From Sphingopyxis sp. (lineage in GTDB: Bacteria; Pseudomonadota; Alphaproteobacteria; Sphingomonadales; Sphingomonadaceae): a DNA stretch of 64,000 nucleotides. The notes below the pieces were generated by a model that saw only the letters and a list, made by a program, of their open reading frames with translations, was not told where the DNA came from and ran no database searches. The stretch spans positions 1 to 64,000 of the forward strand of contig PNNB01000020.1 in the NCBI GenBank assembly GCA_013823985.1. The letters are read 5' to 3'. A program made the translations under genes and the position numbers. Positions 15,083-24,150 of this stretch are shown here, in pieces (position 1 is the stretch's first letter; each line of letters opens with the position of its first letter).

Positions 15083-16110
15083 TGTCTGAAGATACAACCA
15101 AAACCATGAATATGATCGAAGCGATCAATAGCGCGCTGGACGTGATGCTGGGTCAGGATCCCGACGTCGTCATCATGGGCGAAGATGTCGGTTATTTCGG
15201 CGGCGTATTCCGCGCGACGGCAGGTTTGCAGAAAAAGCACGGCAAAACCCGCGTGTTCGATACACCGATCAGTGAATGCGGCATTATCGGGGTTGGAGTC
15301 GGCATGGCTGCTTATGGCTTGCGGCCCGTCCCTGAAATCCAGTTCGCCGATTATATCTACCCCGGTCTCGACCAATTGGTCAGCGAAGCGGCACGTATGC
15401 GGTACCGGTCGGCAAATGATTTCATCTGCCCGATGACCGTGCGCTCTCCTTTCGGTGGCGGTATCTTTGGCGGGCAGACGCACAGCCAGAGCCCCGAAAG
15501 CCTGTTCACCCATGTCTGCGGGATCAAGACCGTAATCCCGGCGACGCCCTATGACGCCAAGGGTTTGCTGATCGCGGCAATCGAGGACAATGATCCTGTT
15601 GTCTTCTTCGAACCCAAGCGCATTTATAACGGACCGTTCACCGGCTATTATGACCGTCCGGTCGAACCCTGGTCCAAACATGAGGGCAGCGCCGTTCCCG
15701 AAGGCTATTACCGCATCGAACTCGGCAAGGCCGCCGTCGTGCGCGAAGGGCAGGCGGTAACTGTGTTGACCTACGGAACCATGGTGCATGTTGTTAAGGC
15801 CGTGGTTGCCGAACATGGCATTGATGCCGAGATCATCGATCTACGGACATTGCTGCCACTCGACATCGAAACCATTGAGGCATCGGTCAAGAAAACCGGG
15901 CGTTGTATGGTGGTGCATGAGGCGACCCGGACAAGCGGCTTTGGTGCTGAGCTTTCGGCGCAGGTGCAGGAACGCTGCTTCTATCATCTCGAAGCGCCCA
16001 TCGAGCGCGTGACCGGATTCGACACACCTTACCCCCACAGCCTTGAATGGGCCTATTTCCCCGGACCGGTGCGGCTCGCCCGCGCGTTCGACAAGATCAT
16101 GAAGGATTGA
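15082..16110 (+). CDS. bkdA2: Branched-chain 2-oxoacid dehydrogenase E1 beta subunit
   Basis: The 342-residue protein has the E1 beta signature G-E-D-V-G-Y-F-G-G-V-F, the Q-F-A-D-Y-I-Y-P-G motif and a C-terminal transketolase-C domain with H-E-A-T-R-T-S-G-F-G-A-E. It binds thiamin diphosphate at the interface with the alpha subunit. An in-frame start at 15022 exists but would overlap E1 alpha by 60 bases, so the ATG at 15082, which shares one base with the upstream stop, is preferred. The E2 gene follows after 4 bases. Confidence 0.94.
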   Translation: MSEDTTKTMNMIEAINSALDVMLGQDPDVVIMGEDVGYFGGVFRATAGLQKKHGKTRVFDTPISECGIIGVGVGMAAYGLRPVPEIQFADYIYPGLDQLVSEAARMRYRSANDFICPMTVRSPFGGGIFGGQTHSQSPESLFTHVCGIKTVIPATPYDAKGLLIAAIEDNDPVVFFEPKRIYNGPFTGYYDRPVEPWSKHEGSAVPEGYYRIELGKAAVVREGQAVTVLTYGTMVHVVKAVVAEHGIDAEIIDLRTLLPLDIETIEASVKKTGRCMVVHEATRTSGFGAELSAQVQERCFYHLEAPIERVTGFDTPYPHSLEWAYFPGPVRLARAFDKIMKD

Positions 16111-16114
16111 ACTG

Positions 16115-17377
16115 ATGGCCAAATTCACATTCAACCTGCCCGACATTGGTGAAGGTATTGCCGAGGCAGAGATCGTGGCGTGGCACGTCAAGGTTGGCGA
16201 CCAGATTTCGGAAGACCAGCCGCTGGCTGACATGATGACCGACAAGGCGACCGTGGAAATGGAAAGCCCGGTCGCAGGCATAGTGACGCGGGTGGCGGGC
16301 GAGGCGGGCGATGTGATCGCCATCGGCTCGATGCTGGTCGAAATCGAAACCGCGACTGACGTCAGTGACGTCAGTCATGCACCGGAACCAAAGGCAGAAG
16401 AACCTGCCGTTGTCGCAACGGTGGCAGATGAAGTGCCACAGGCGCCCGAACCCGTGGCTCCACCTGTGCAACCTGTGGCGGAAAAGCCCGCAGAAGCTAT
16501 GGTTTCCGCGGCACATCGCGACGTAACCGCTTCGCCGGCTGTCCGGGCCCGGGCAAAGGACCTCGGCGTGGATTTGACTGACGTCAAGACGGCAGGCGGA
16601 CATGTTCGTCATGCCGACCTCGATGCCTATCTGAGCTATGGGTCAGGGCAGGGCTATCGTCCCCCGCACAGTTCGGCGAAACGGGACGATGAGGTAATCA
16701 AGGTGATCGGCATGCGCCGCCGGATCGCCGACAATATGGCGGCATCCAAGCGCCATATCCCGCACTTCACCTATGTGGACGAGATCGACGTAACGGCCAT
16801 TGAGGCCATGCGCGTGGACTTGAACGATAACCGCGGGACGAAGACCAAGCTCACTTTGCTGCCGATGTTGATCGTCGCCATCTGCAAGACAATCCCGCAA
16901 TTTCCGATGCTTAACGCACGTTTTGACGACGAAGCCGGTGTTGTCACGCGGCACGGATCGGTGCATCTGGGCATGGCGACGCAGACGCAGGCGGGCCTGA
17001 TGGTGCCCGTTATTCGCGATGCGCAAGATTTGAATATCTGGCAATTAGCGAGCGAAATCAGTCGTTTGGCGAACGCAGCACGCAATGGCACGGCGAAAAG
17101 CGAGGAGCTTTCTGGCTCCACATTGACGATCACGTCGCTCGGCCCACTCGGCGGGATTGCGACGACACCCGTTATCAACCGCCCGGAAGTAGCCATTATT
17201 GGGCCAAACAAGATCGTCGAGCGGCCGATGTTCGTCGGCGATAATATCGAAGCCCGCAAGCTGATGAACCTGTCGATCAGTTGCGATCACCGGGTCGTCG
17301 ATGGCTGGGATGCGGCAAGCTATGTGCAGGCGCTCAAGAAGGTAATCGAAACGCCGGTTCTGCTTTTCGCGGATTAA
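16115..17377 (+). CDS. bkdB: Dihydrolipoyl acyltransferase E2 component of branched-chain dehydrogenase
   Basis: Domains in order: one lipoyl domain (residues 1-78, lipoylated Lys44 in M-T-D-K-A-T), a Pro/Ala/Glu-rich hinge, a peripheral subunit-binding domain (about 130-170) and the acyltransferase domain, with the active-site H-x-x-x-D-G in S-C-D-H-R-V-V-D-G-W (His392). It transfers the acyl group to CoA and forms the core of the complex. The E3 gene (lpd) is not in this operon and must be elsewhere. The stop overlaps the end of the convergent DUF11 gene by 4 bases. Confidence 0.94.
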   Translation: MAKFTFNLPDIGEGIAEAEIVAWHVKVGDQISEDQPLADMMTDKATVEMESPVAGIVTRVAGEAGDVIAIGSMLVEIETATDVSDVSHAPEPKAEEPAVVATVADEVPQAPEPVAPPVQPVAEKPAEAMVSAAHRDVTASPAVRARAKDLGVDLTDVKTAGGHVRHADLDAYLSYGSGQGYRPPHSSAKRDDEVIKVIGMRRRIADNMAASKRHIPHFTYVDEIDVTAIEAMRVDLNDNRGTKTKLTLLPMLIVAICKTIPQFPMLNARFDDEAGVVTRHGSVHLGMATQTQAGLMVPVIRDAQDLNIWQLASEISRLANAARNGTAKSEELSGSTLTITSLGPLGGIATTPVINRPEVAIIGPNKIVERPMFVGDNIEARKLMNLSISCDHRVVDGWDAASYVQALKKVIETPVLLFAD

Positions 17378-20300
17378 AATTTGAAGCCGGCGAGGCTGTT
17401 CTGGTCGAACTTCAGCTTGAAGGTGACGAATGGCCCGCTGCGTGTGTAGCGGCTTTCTTCAAAGTCGCGGTCTTCAAAGCCGACAATGTTGTATCCGAGC
17501 GAGATATTCGCATTTTTGAACGGGGTAACGGTCAATACCGGACCGCCTGAATAGGCGATATTCTTGCCGTTGGTGCCGATGCGGACTGTGCCAGCGGCGC
17601 CGATATCGGCCACATCGCTCAGGTCGAATTTCAAATCCGCGCCGAACACATTGCTCCAGCCTTTGACATCGTCCAGGCCGAACCGGTCGGTGGTGTAGCG
17701 TGTACCCCAGAAAAAGGCATATTCGCCGCGCTCGATGAAGCTGCCATCCTGCTCGTCGATCGGCGTATAGTTGACCGACAGGCTGTTGATGACACGGCGC
17801 GATTTGGCGTCGCCATCGATGTTCAGCGGCGCGCCGCCAATGGGTCCGGCTTCACCGGCAACGGCGTCGCGCACGGCGTCATAGCGGAACTCGGTCTTGT
17901 TAAGGACGGACCACTGGCTTTCGGCGGGGCGGTGTGCCCAGCTGATTTCGGCTTGCGCGGTGGTGGTGGATGCACCGCCCTTTTCGTTGGCGCGGAACCA
18001 GCTCAAGGCACCGCCGACCGCACGGCCTTCGCCGATCTGGCGCAGCACGGCAGTGGTGAAGCCATAGCGGTTCGTCGTTTCACCGTCGCGATATTCCGCA
18101 CGGCCTGTCCAGCTCCACCGGTCGCCACGATAGGTTGCGCCAGCGGTGATCGCGGTAAAGTCTTCGGTCAGGCTGCTGTCGCTGCCCAGGAAGCCGCCCG
18201 AGGCAACAGGCTGCAACGGGTTGACGACATCGGAGCGGCTGAACCCGCCCAGCGTCTTGTTGCCGTCGAGCGTCAGGTCCGCCGACCATTTTTCGCTGAT
18301 ACGGAAGGATTGGGCCAAGCCGTACGCCGCAAAGGTGCGGGGACCGAATTCGGTTATCTGCTGCTGGTTCGCGCTGGCAAGAATACGCCCGCCCGCCCAG
18401 GGCGCGACGTCAAATCCAAGCCGTGCGGTGCGGGCGTCGATATTTTCACCCTTGGCGATTTCATAACCGGCGACAAGCGCAACATCCGAACGCACGGCAT
18501 AGCGTGCGGATAAATTGTGGCGGGCAGGGAAGTCGACGCTTTCGTCCTGATCGCTGAGGGCGAATTCGGTTTGTCCCGAAAGCTCCAGCTTTCCGTCCAG
18601 CATGCGCTGCGATGCGCCAAGCTTGACCAAGGTCGATACATTGGTGGTTCCGTCGGCCAATTTGTCATTGGCGTGCGTCAGGCCTGCGCGCAGCGTCGTA
18701 TCGCCATCGCGATATTCGAGTTCGCTAATCGCTGCGCGGCGGCGGGCGTCGTCACCGAAAAATTCTTCCTGATAGGCGAGCAGCGATGCCGAGAGCTTTT
18801 CGGTGAGACGCATGCGACCGTCGATGCCGAACTTACGTGTGCCGATTTCCGAACGGTTGATCTGGCCCACGCCAAAGCCTGCCTGCTGTTCGCGGACATA
18901 GGCCAGGATATCGAACTTGTCGTCATGATGCTCGGCTTCGACCAGCCATGCCGTTGCACCACCGGAGGACGCTGCTGCGGTTTTGGCTTGACCCGAGGAA
19001 CCTGCAAATTCGGCCCGGATTTCGGTGCCGGCGGCAGGACGGTAGATCAGGTCGGCGCCCAGCAGGTCGGTTTTGGCGCTGTCGCTTTCGTCGTGGATGC
19101 CCGTGGCGGCGATCTGCAGCTTTTCGTCTGCACTCTTCCAGCGGACGCGGCCACCGGCATTGGCGACGCGCTTGCCGATACCATCCACCTCATATTCGGC
19201 GATGATGAACTGCGGATCCAGCCCGCTGCCGCGCGACTGGATAGGCTCCCGGAAACGCAGCGTACCGGCGAGATAGTCGATGTCATAGTCGATGTGGCGG
19301 AACAGCGACTTGCGGTCGACAATGCGGTCGGAGCGCAGACGGTCGCGTGTTTCCAAGGTAATGCGTTCGCTGTTGGCGATGATGTCACGTGCACCGAGCG
19401 CATAGGGCCCCGACAGGCCGTTGCCCTGGATCTCGTCACGGCGGTAACGTGTCGGCGTGTCCGAACCAAAGGCGGTCGCCTGAATGGCGTCGTTGCGATA
19501 TTCGGCCTTCACGCCGTTGAAGGCGCGCTGGTATCGTGCAAGCTCGGGCTCGTCGATACCGGTCTGGTAATCGCCGAACAGGGCGTAGAATTGCGGACGT
19601 TCCAGCTTCAGGTACAGACGGCGCACCGATGCGGCGTCATAACGCTGATCCGTGCGGTCGGCGTATATGGTGTAATAGCGGCGCGGATCGATGACGCCGG
19701 CAAAGCGTGTCTCGTCTTCTTTCTTGTCGGTGTCATAGGCCATGGTCATTAGCCATTTGCCTGTGACGCGGCCCTTTGCGTAAAGCGCGATGCGGCCGTC
19801 GACATTGATGGGATCATCATCACCCACCTGTTCTTCCAAGCCTTCTTCCAGCTTGTTAAAGCCGATTGTGCCTGCGGCAAAGCCAACGACTGTCCATGGA
19901 CGATTGCCCGGATCAAGCCATGTTTCGACGCGTTGTGCGCGGCGCACTTCGCCATCGACGAAGTTGAAGCTGATCGCCAGCGATCCGGACGCCGTTGTGG
20001 GTTCCAGTTCGATATAGGCAATACCGTTATCGCCATGCACGCGCCAGACGGGCGCAGCGCGCTCCAGACCGGACAGTTGGCGGGCTTGCTCAGCATCGAC
20101 CTCTACGGCGGGGCGATAGGGCTCAGTGACGCTGAAATCGCCTACAGCGCCATGCTGGATCGGTTTGCCCAAACGGTCCGTCAGGCGTACGGCAATGCGT
20201 GGGCGTGTCACACCGTCGGCAAGCAACACCGACTGGTCTTTCAGGAACTGCGCCCGCATTGGTGCGTGGGCGAAATAAACATCCCGTTCCAGCGTCTCGA

Positions 20301-22491
20301 CCACAGCACCCGATGCGTCCTTGATTTTCGCAGTCAGCTTCGTGGTGCCGTCCTCGATGCCAACGCCGCGCCATATGGCAACCTGCACCTGGCCGTCGGC
20401 ACTTTTCTTGGTGCCGTCATAGTTCAGCGCGTCAACCTTCTTGCCGTTGGTCAGCAGTTCAATCGTTTGACCGGGGCGGTATTTGATGGCGACACGGATC
20501 GATTTTACGCGCGGATTCTGGTCCGTTGCGGGATAGAGGAAACCGGTGCCGGGTTCCTGACCTTCCAGCCAATCGCGATCCGCGCCCGCGGCTTCAGGGT
20601 CGCTCAGGACCGGAGGAAGCGGAATGGAATTAATACGGCTATCGGTGCGTTCTGCGGTTTCCATAGCACGGAAATCAGCGCGTTTCAGGCTGCCGCCGCG
20701 TCCTTCGACGAAGCGGGAGATTGCGCTGCCTGCGCTGCGCGTGTTCTGCGCGCAATCGACCGGGGCCTGATTGGGCGGGAAGCTGGTGGGGTCGACTTGC
20801 ACGACGTGGATGCCGGGGATCAGCCCCTCAAAATGGTAACGACCGTCAATGTCGGTGACGGTGTAGGTGCCGTCCTGCAGCATGACGCGAACGCCGGCGA
20901 TGCCCTTGGCTTTGCGGGGGTCGACGGTGCATCCGCCTTCGGTTACGCGACCCACAAGAGTGAAGCGTTCGCTAATGCCGTCGCGGATGATCCGCACGGC
21001 TGCGTCGGCCTGGTCACTCGCTGCACCGCGGTTGTCGCGCGCAAAAGCGAGGTTGATGGCATTTCCGGGCCGTGCATCCTGCCGCACTTCGGCAAGATAG
21101 GTGAGCAAGCCCGATCCACCCGCCGTCAATGGCGGGACAGCGACCGAGAAGCTGCTGCCGTCTGGCGCAATTATCGGTGTAACTGTAATACCCTGATATC
21201 GAACGCTATTTTGTCGTAAGCGCATGGCGCTCGGCAGCTGGTCGGTTATGGTGACCGGCCCTGTAATTCGGACTCTGTCCGTATTGCGGACCTCAACACG
21301 AAATTGCACCACGTCGCCAGGCGTCGCGGTGACCGTGGAGGTCGACTTTCGGAGAGACAAGACGCCGCCGGGACGATCCAGCGGGATGTCGATGCGGACG
21401 GGGGCAGGGTCGGACAAGGTAATTGTCCCCCCATAGGAGCCCGGCGCAATGATAAATTGTCCTCCGTCGGGTCGTGTCAGCGCCGCCAGTTCGGGTGGCG
21501 TGGCCTGCGACGGGAATGTATAGGGTCCCGGAGGCGTGACAACGAGCCTGTAGGTTCCTTGTCGTAAAAATGGAAAGCGGTAAAATCCTGAAGTAAAAGG
21601 ATAAATTCTGCCGCTACCATCGGTTACGGTACTCCCCGTCACGATTGTGCTGGGGAAGGGGGAGACGCCATCGTCTCCGAAAACAGATGCAGGTGCACCT
21701 GTGGCTGCATCGACAATTGTCACTGTCGTGCCATCGACAGGCGCGCCATCGCCACTGTCGAATGTCAATCCAAAGGGATCGACCAGAATTTCCACCTCGG
21801 CATCGCCCAAACGGTTGCCGGTCGTCGTATCGTCGAATTCGACGTTGACGGTATCACCCGGATTCACCGAAAGTACGCAATCGCCTTGCACGGGTACCGG
21901 CGGGATTGCGCGCGTGTTGATGAAACCGAGGAAACGGCCACTATTTGTGGCCGATTCGGTGAGCGTAATGCGCTCCCGATCGCCCGCAGGCGTCACAACG
22001 ACCACTTCAAAGCTGTCGATCGCTGTCGCATTCAGATTTTTGGCCGCTGCGTCCATCTGGATGACCAGTGGTTCGCCGGCGCGAATCGCCGTTGCGGGCA
22101 CTAGGCTTGCCGGAGAGGTGCTCAAACCGGAATATACGCCTTCAAACCGCACCGGTGTCGCGCCATTATTGCCGGTACATATCGTCGTCGGCAAATTTGC
22201 GCTCGAAGCGTCGGGCGTATTGGAGAATCGCAACAAAGTGAGCGATGTCGTCGGCGCAGGCGGGGGTTCGACCGCAAATTGCACCGTATTTGACGTCCGT
22301 GACAGCCGCGCAGCACCCGCATCCCACTCTACAGTGGCTGTATTGGTGATTATTTGCGGCGTCGTTTGCGCGGACGCAGGTAGGCTGGCGACAGGAAGAG
22401 CAAATCCTGTCGCCAGCACACCGGCGGCTTGCATAATGAAGGTGGTTAACGGTCGCATTGGGGAAAAGGGCGACGCCGACAAAAGTCGCAC
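17374..22491 (-). CDS. Giant exported DUF11 protein with predicted outer-membrane barrel (1705 aa)
   Basis: A signal sequence (hydrophobic core around residues 18-35, ending A-S-A-Q) is followed by a T-N-T-A-T-V-E-W start typical of DUF11 proteins. Two Ig-like regions lead to a DUF11 domain (about residues 385-500) and then an SdrD-B/Cna-B-like fold (about 515-575) with G-V-R-V-M-L-Q-D-G ... D-G-R-Y-H-F-E-G-L. From about residue 870 to the end, alternating aromatic and polar residues and a C-terminal Phe suggest a large beta-barrel in the outer membrane. It is the last gene of a four-gene operon of exported DUF11 proteins. It may be an assembly platform or receptor for the others, but no function is known. 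Confidence 0.85.
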   Translation of the reverse strand: MRLLSASPFSPMRPLTTFIMQAAGVLATGFALPVASLPASAQTTPQIITNTATVEWDAGAARLSRTSNTVQFAVEPPPAPTTSLTLLRFSNTPDASSANLPTTICTGNNGATPVRFEGVYSGLSTSPASLVPATAIRAGEPLVIQMDAAAKNLNATAIDSFEVVVVTPAGDRERITLTESATNSGRFLGFINTRAIPPVPVQGDCVLSVNPGDTVNVEFDDTTTGNRLGDAEVEILVDPFGLTFDSGDGAPVDGTTVTIVDAATGAPASVFGDDGVSPFPSTIVTGSTVTDGSGRIYPFTSGFYRFPFLRQGTYRLVVTPPGPYTFPSQATPPELAALTRPDGGQFIIAPGSYGGTITLSDPAPVRIDIPLDRPGGVLSLRKSTSTVTATPGDVVQFRVEVRNTDRVRITGPVTITDQLPSAMRLRQNSVRYQGITVTPIIAPDGSSFSVAVPPLTAGGSGLLTYLAEVRQDARPGNAINLAFARDNRGAASDQADAAVRIIRDGISERFTLVGRVTEGGCTVDPRKAKGIAGVRVMLQDGTYTVTDIDGRYHFEGLIPGIHVVQVDPTSFPPNQAPVDCAQNTRSAGSAISRFVEGRGGSLKRADFRAMETAERTDSRINSIPLPPVLSDPEAAGADRDWLEGQEPGTGFLYPATDQNPRVKSIRVAIKYRPGQTIELLTNGKKVDALNYDGTKKSADGQVQVAIWRGVGIEDGTTKLTAKIKDASGAVVETLERDVYFAHAPMRAQFLKDQSVLLADGVTRPRIAVRLTDRLGKPIQHGAVGDFSVTEPYRPAVEVDAEQARQLSGLERAAPVWRVHGDNGIAYIELEPTTASGSLAISFNFVDGEVRRAQRVETWLDPGNRPWTVVGFAAGTIGFNKLEEGLEEQVGDDDPINVDGRIALYAKGRVTGKWLMTMAYDTDKKEDETRFAGVIDPRRYYTIYADRTDQRYDAASVRRLYLKLERPQFYALFGDYQTGIDEPELARYQRAFNGVKAEYRNDAIQATAFGSDTPTRYRRDEIQGNGLSGPYALGARDIIANSERITLETRDRLRSDRIVDRKSLFRHIDYDIDYLAGTLRFREPIQSRGSGLDPQFIIAEYEVDGIGKRVANAGGRVRWKSADEKLQIAATGIHDESDSAKTDLLGADLIYRPAAGTEIRAEFAGSSGQAKTAAASSGGATAWLVEAEHHDDKFDILAYVREQQAGFGVGQINRSEIGTRKFGIDGRMRLTEKLSASLLAYQEEFFGDDARRRAAISELEYRDGDTTLRAGLTHANDKLADGTTNVSTLVKLGASQRMLDGKLELSGQTEFALSDQDESVDFPARHNLSARYAVRSDVALVAGYEIAKGENIDARTARLGFDVAPWAGGRILASANQQQITEFGPRTFAAYGLAQSFRISEKWSADLTLDGNKTLGGFSRSDVVNPLQPVASGGFLGSDSSLTEDFTAITAGATYRGDRWSWTGRAEYRDGETTNRYGFTTAVLRQIGEGRAVGGALSWFRANEKGGASTTTAQAEISWAHRPAESQWSVLNKTEFRYDAVRDAVAGEAGPIGGAPLNIDGDAKSRRVINSLSVNYTPIDEQDGSFIERGEYAFFWGTRYTTDRFGLDDVKGWSNVFGADLKFDLSDVADIGAAGTVRIGTNGKNIAYSGGPVLTVTPFKNANISLGYNIVGFEDRDFEESRYTRSGPFVTFKLKFDQNSLAGFKF

Positions 22492-22509
22492 GTCGCCCTC
22501 CTCTTTCTC

Positions 22510-23607
22510 TTAGTTGATGGTGGCGCGGAAAATAAGCGCGCTGGAGCTGCCGCCAGCGATGTTATTCAACGTGCCTGCCACTGTATTTGCCGGTGTGCCG
22601 AAGCTACCCGCATCTGCGTCTGCGGTATCGGTTACAACGGTGCCTGCAGAACAGGTCTGGCTAGCACCGGGGCTTGTAACTGTACCATTTACGCGGATTG
22701 TCCCGGCTTGGTAGGTCGTATTGGTCGGGACAAGGTCAGAAATGCTGATGTTCGTCGCCGTCGCGCCGCCAGCGGCGTTCGCCACCGAGATGCAATATTC
22801 GACTACAGCGCCTGCAACAGACTTGAAGTTGCTGCTGCTGACGCCATCGCTAATGATCCGGCTTGTCTTAAAGACGCTGAGGACGGCAGCCGCAACAGTG
22901 TAATCGTCAGTTGCGACGTCGATACCATCACGAGCGGCCGAGGTGCCACCGTTTCCGGACTTTGCCGTGTCGGCGAAGATGGTCTCCACTGTGCCAGCAC
23001 CGTTGACTGTAGAGTCAGTGGCGGCGGTGATGGCCGTGCCGTTACTGTTCAAGGCGGTAGCACTCAGTGAAACGCCAGCGACCTGTCCATTTGTGGCGGC
23101 CAATGGAATGTTACCAAGAACCAGAATGGTCGTGTTTGCGTCTGCAACGAGATCATTGATTGTCAGCGTTGCTGTCGCTGCAGCGTCACAACTGTTGTCA
23201 GCATTAGCGTCCAAGCAAACCAGCAAGCTAGTAACGTCGAACGCATCGGTGCCGCCATGGGCGGCCGTTCCGCCAACCAGTTGCGATGGCGTGATTGTGA
23301 AATCAAGCGTGTCGTTAGACGTATTGGTCAGCTGAAAAGTTGTAATTTGACCCGTCTGGCCCGGGCTGACCGAGGTCGTGCCGGTTGGCGCTTTCTCTGC
23401 GAGCGAAAAAATCACCTTACGGTCAACGACAAAAACGTCGGAGGCCGACGCTTGGGTTTGCGGAACGCCGCCAACCTGGAAATTGACGTTCACATTGTTC
23501 GTAATGCTGGTGCCCTGCGTTGTACCCGCGGCAAATGCAGGTGCGGAACACAGCATAGCCAAGGATACGGTCGACGAGGCAACGAGCAGTTTGAGCTTAC
23601 TGGTCAT
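22510..23607 (-). CDS. Exported DUF11-type protein (365 aa)
   Basis: A clear Sec signal peptide ends in A-P-A-F-A-A-G (about residues 1-28). The mature part begins with a T-N-N-V-N-V-N-F strand like its operon partners. It then has a first Ig-like domain (about 60-170), a second region and a C-terminal DUF11-like domain (about 245-365) with V-E-Y-C-I-S-V-A-N and an asp/asn-rich S-D-L-V-P-T-N-T-T-Y. Two small cysteine pairs (D-N-S-C, Y-C-I, Q-T-C-S) may form disulfides. Role unknown; location periplasm or cell surface. Confidence 0.85.
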   Translation of the reverse strand: MTSKLKLLVASSTVSLAMLCSAPAFAAGTTQGTSITNNVNVNFQVGGVPQTQASASDVFVVDRKVIFSLAEKAPTGTTSVSPGQTGQITTFQLTNTSNDTLDFTITPSQLVGGTAAHGGTDAFDVTSLLVCLDANADNSCDAAATATLTINDLVADANTTILVLGNIPLAATNGQVAGVSLSATALNSNGTAITAATDSTVNGAGTVETIFADTAKSGNGGTSAARDGIDVATDDYTVAAAVLSVFKTSRIISDGVSSSNFKSVAGAVVEYCISVANAAGGATATNISISDLVPTNTTYQAGTIRVNGTVTSPGASQTCSAGTVVTDTADADAGSFGTPANTVAGTLNNIAGGSSSALIFRATIN

Positions 23608-23673
23608 AGCTTTTACTCCTGTTGCAAATTATGGATCGCGCCCACTCCGCCGCGATCGAAACGGTTTCGGGTG

Positions 23674-24150
23674 TCATTTTACGACTCCCCGAAATATCAA
23701 TTTGCCTTCCGCCCCAACGGTCAGCGGTTGATTCAGATTCCACTTCAAGTGGGTGACATCGCTGCGCAGCGCAGGACGGGTTGTTCCGTCCGGCTTCGCG
23801 ACGCGCAGGGTGCCAAGAATTCCCCAGTTTTTGCCGCCGTCGACCGAAACAATTTCCAGTCCATCGGACGTGCCATCAAATTTGACAGCAGCGGGCAAAG
23901 GGTTGGTGACCACGAAATTGTTCGCGGTCGCCGTGCCGACATTTTTATATTTGACGACAAAGACGAGGTTATCGCCTGGGGTCACCATGGTCGGCTTTTC
24001 GAGCGTTACCGTCTTGGTGCCATCGGCGCGCTGGATCTGACGCTCGACATAGACATCGCTGGTCAGTTGCAGCGGCGTTGCCGCAAAAGCAGAACTCGCG
24101 CCGGTGAGCGCGAGCAATGCGGTGAAGGTGGTTTTCAATGCTTTCATCAT
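23674..24150 (-). CDS. Small exported DUF11-like protein (158 aa)
   Basis: It has a signal peptide (about residues 1-23, ending S-A-F-A-A-T) and one beta-sandwich domain resembling DUF11, with V-T-P-G-D-N-L-V-F-V-V-K-Y-K-N-V-G and V-V-T-N-P-L-P. There are no cysteines in the mature part. The start overlaps the stop of the upstream DUF11 gene (ATGA), so it is co-translated. It could be a subunit or chaperone of the same surface structure. Confidence 0.82.
   Translation of the reverse strand: MMKALKTTFTALLALTGASSAFAATPLQLTSDVYVERQIQRADGTKTVTLEKPTMVTPGDNLVFVVKYKNVGTATANNFVVTNPLPAAVKFDGTSDGLEIVSVDGGKNWGILGTLRVAKPDGTTRPALRSDVTHLKWNLNQPLTVGAEGKLIFRGVVK

Noticed and set aside
18517..21219. Two open frames of over 400 codons on the plus strand opposite the 1705-residue DUF11 gene
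   Set aside because: Compositional shadows: no domain, no ribosome-binding site, and the minus-strand reading has clear signal peptide and repeat domains.
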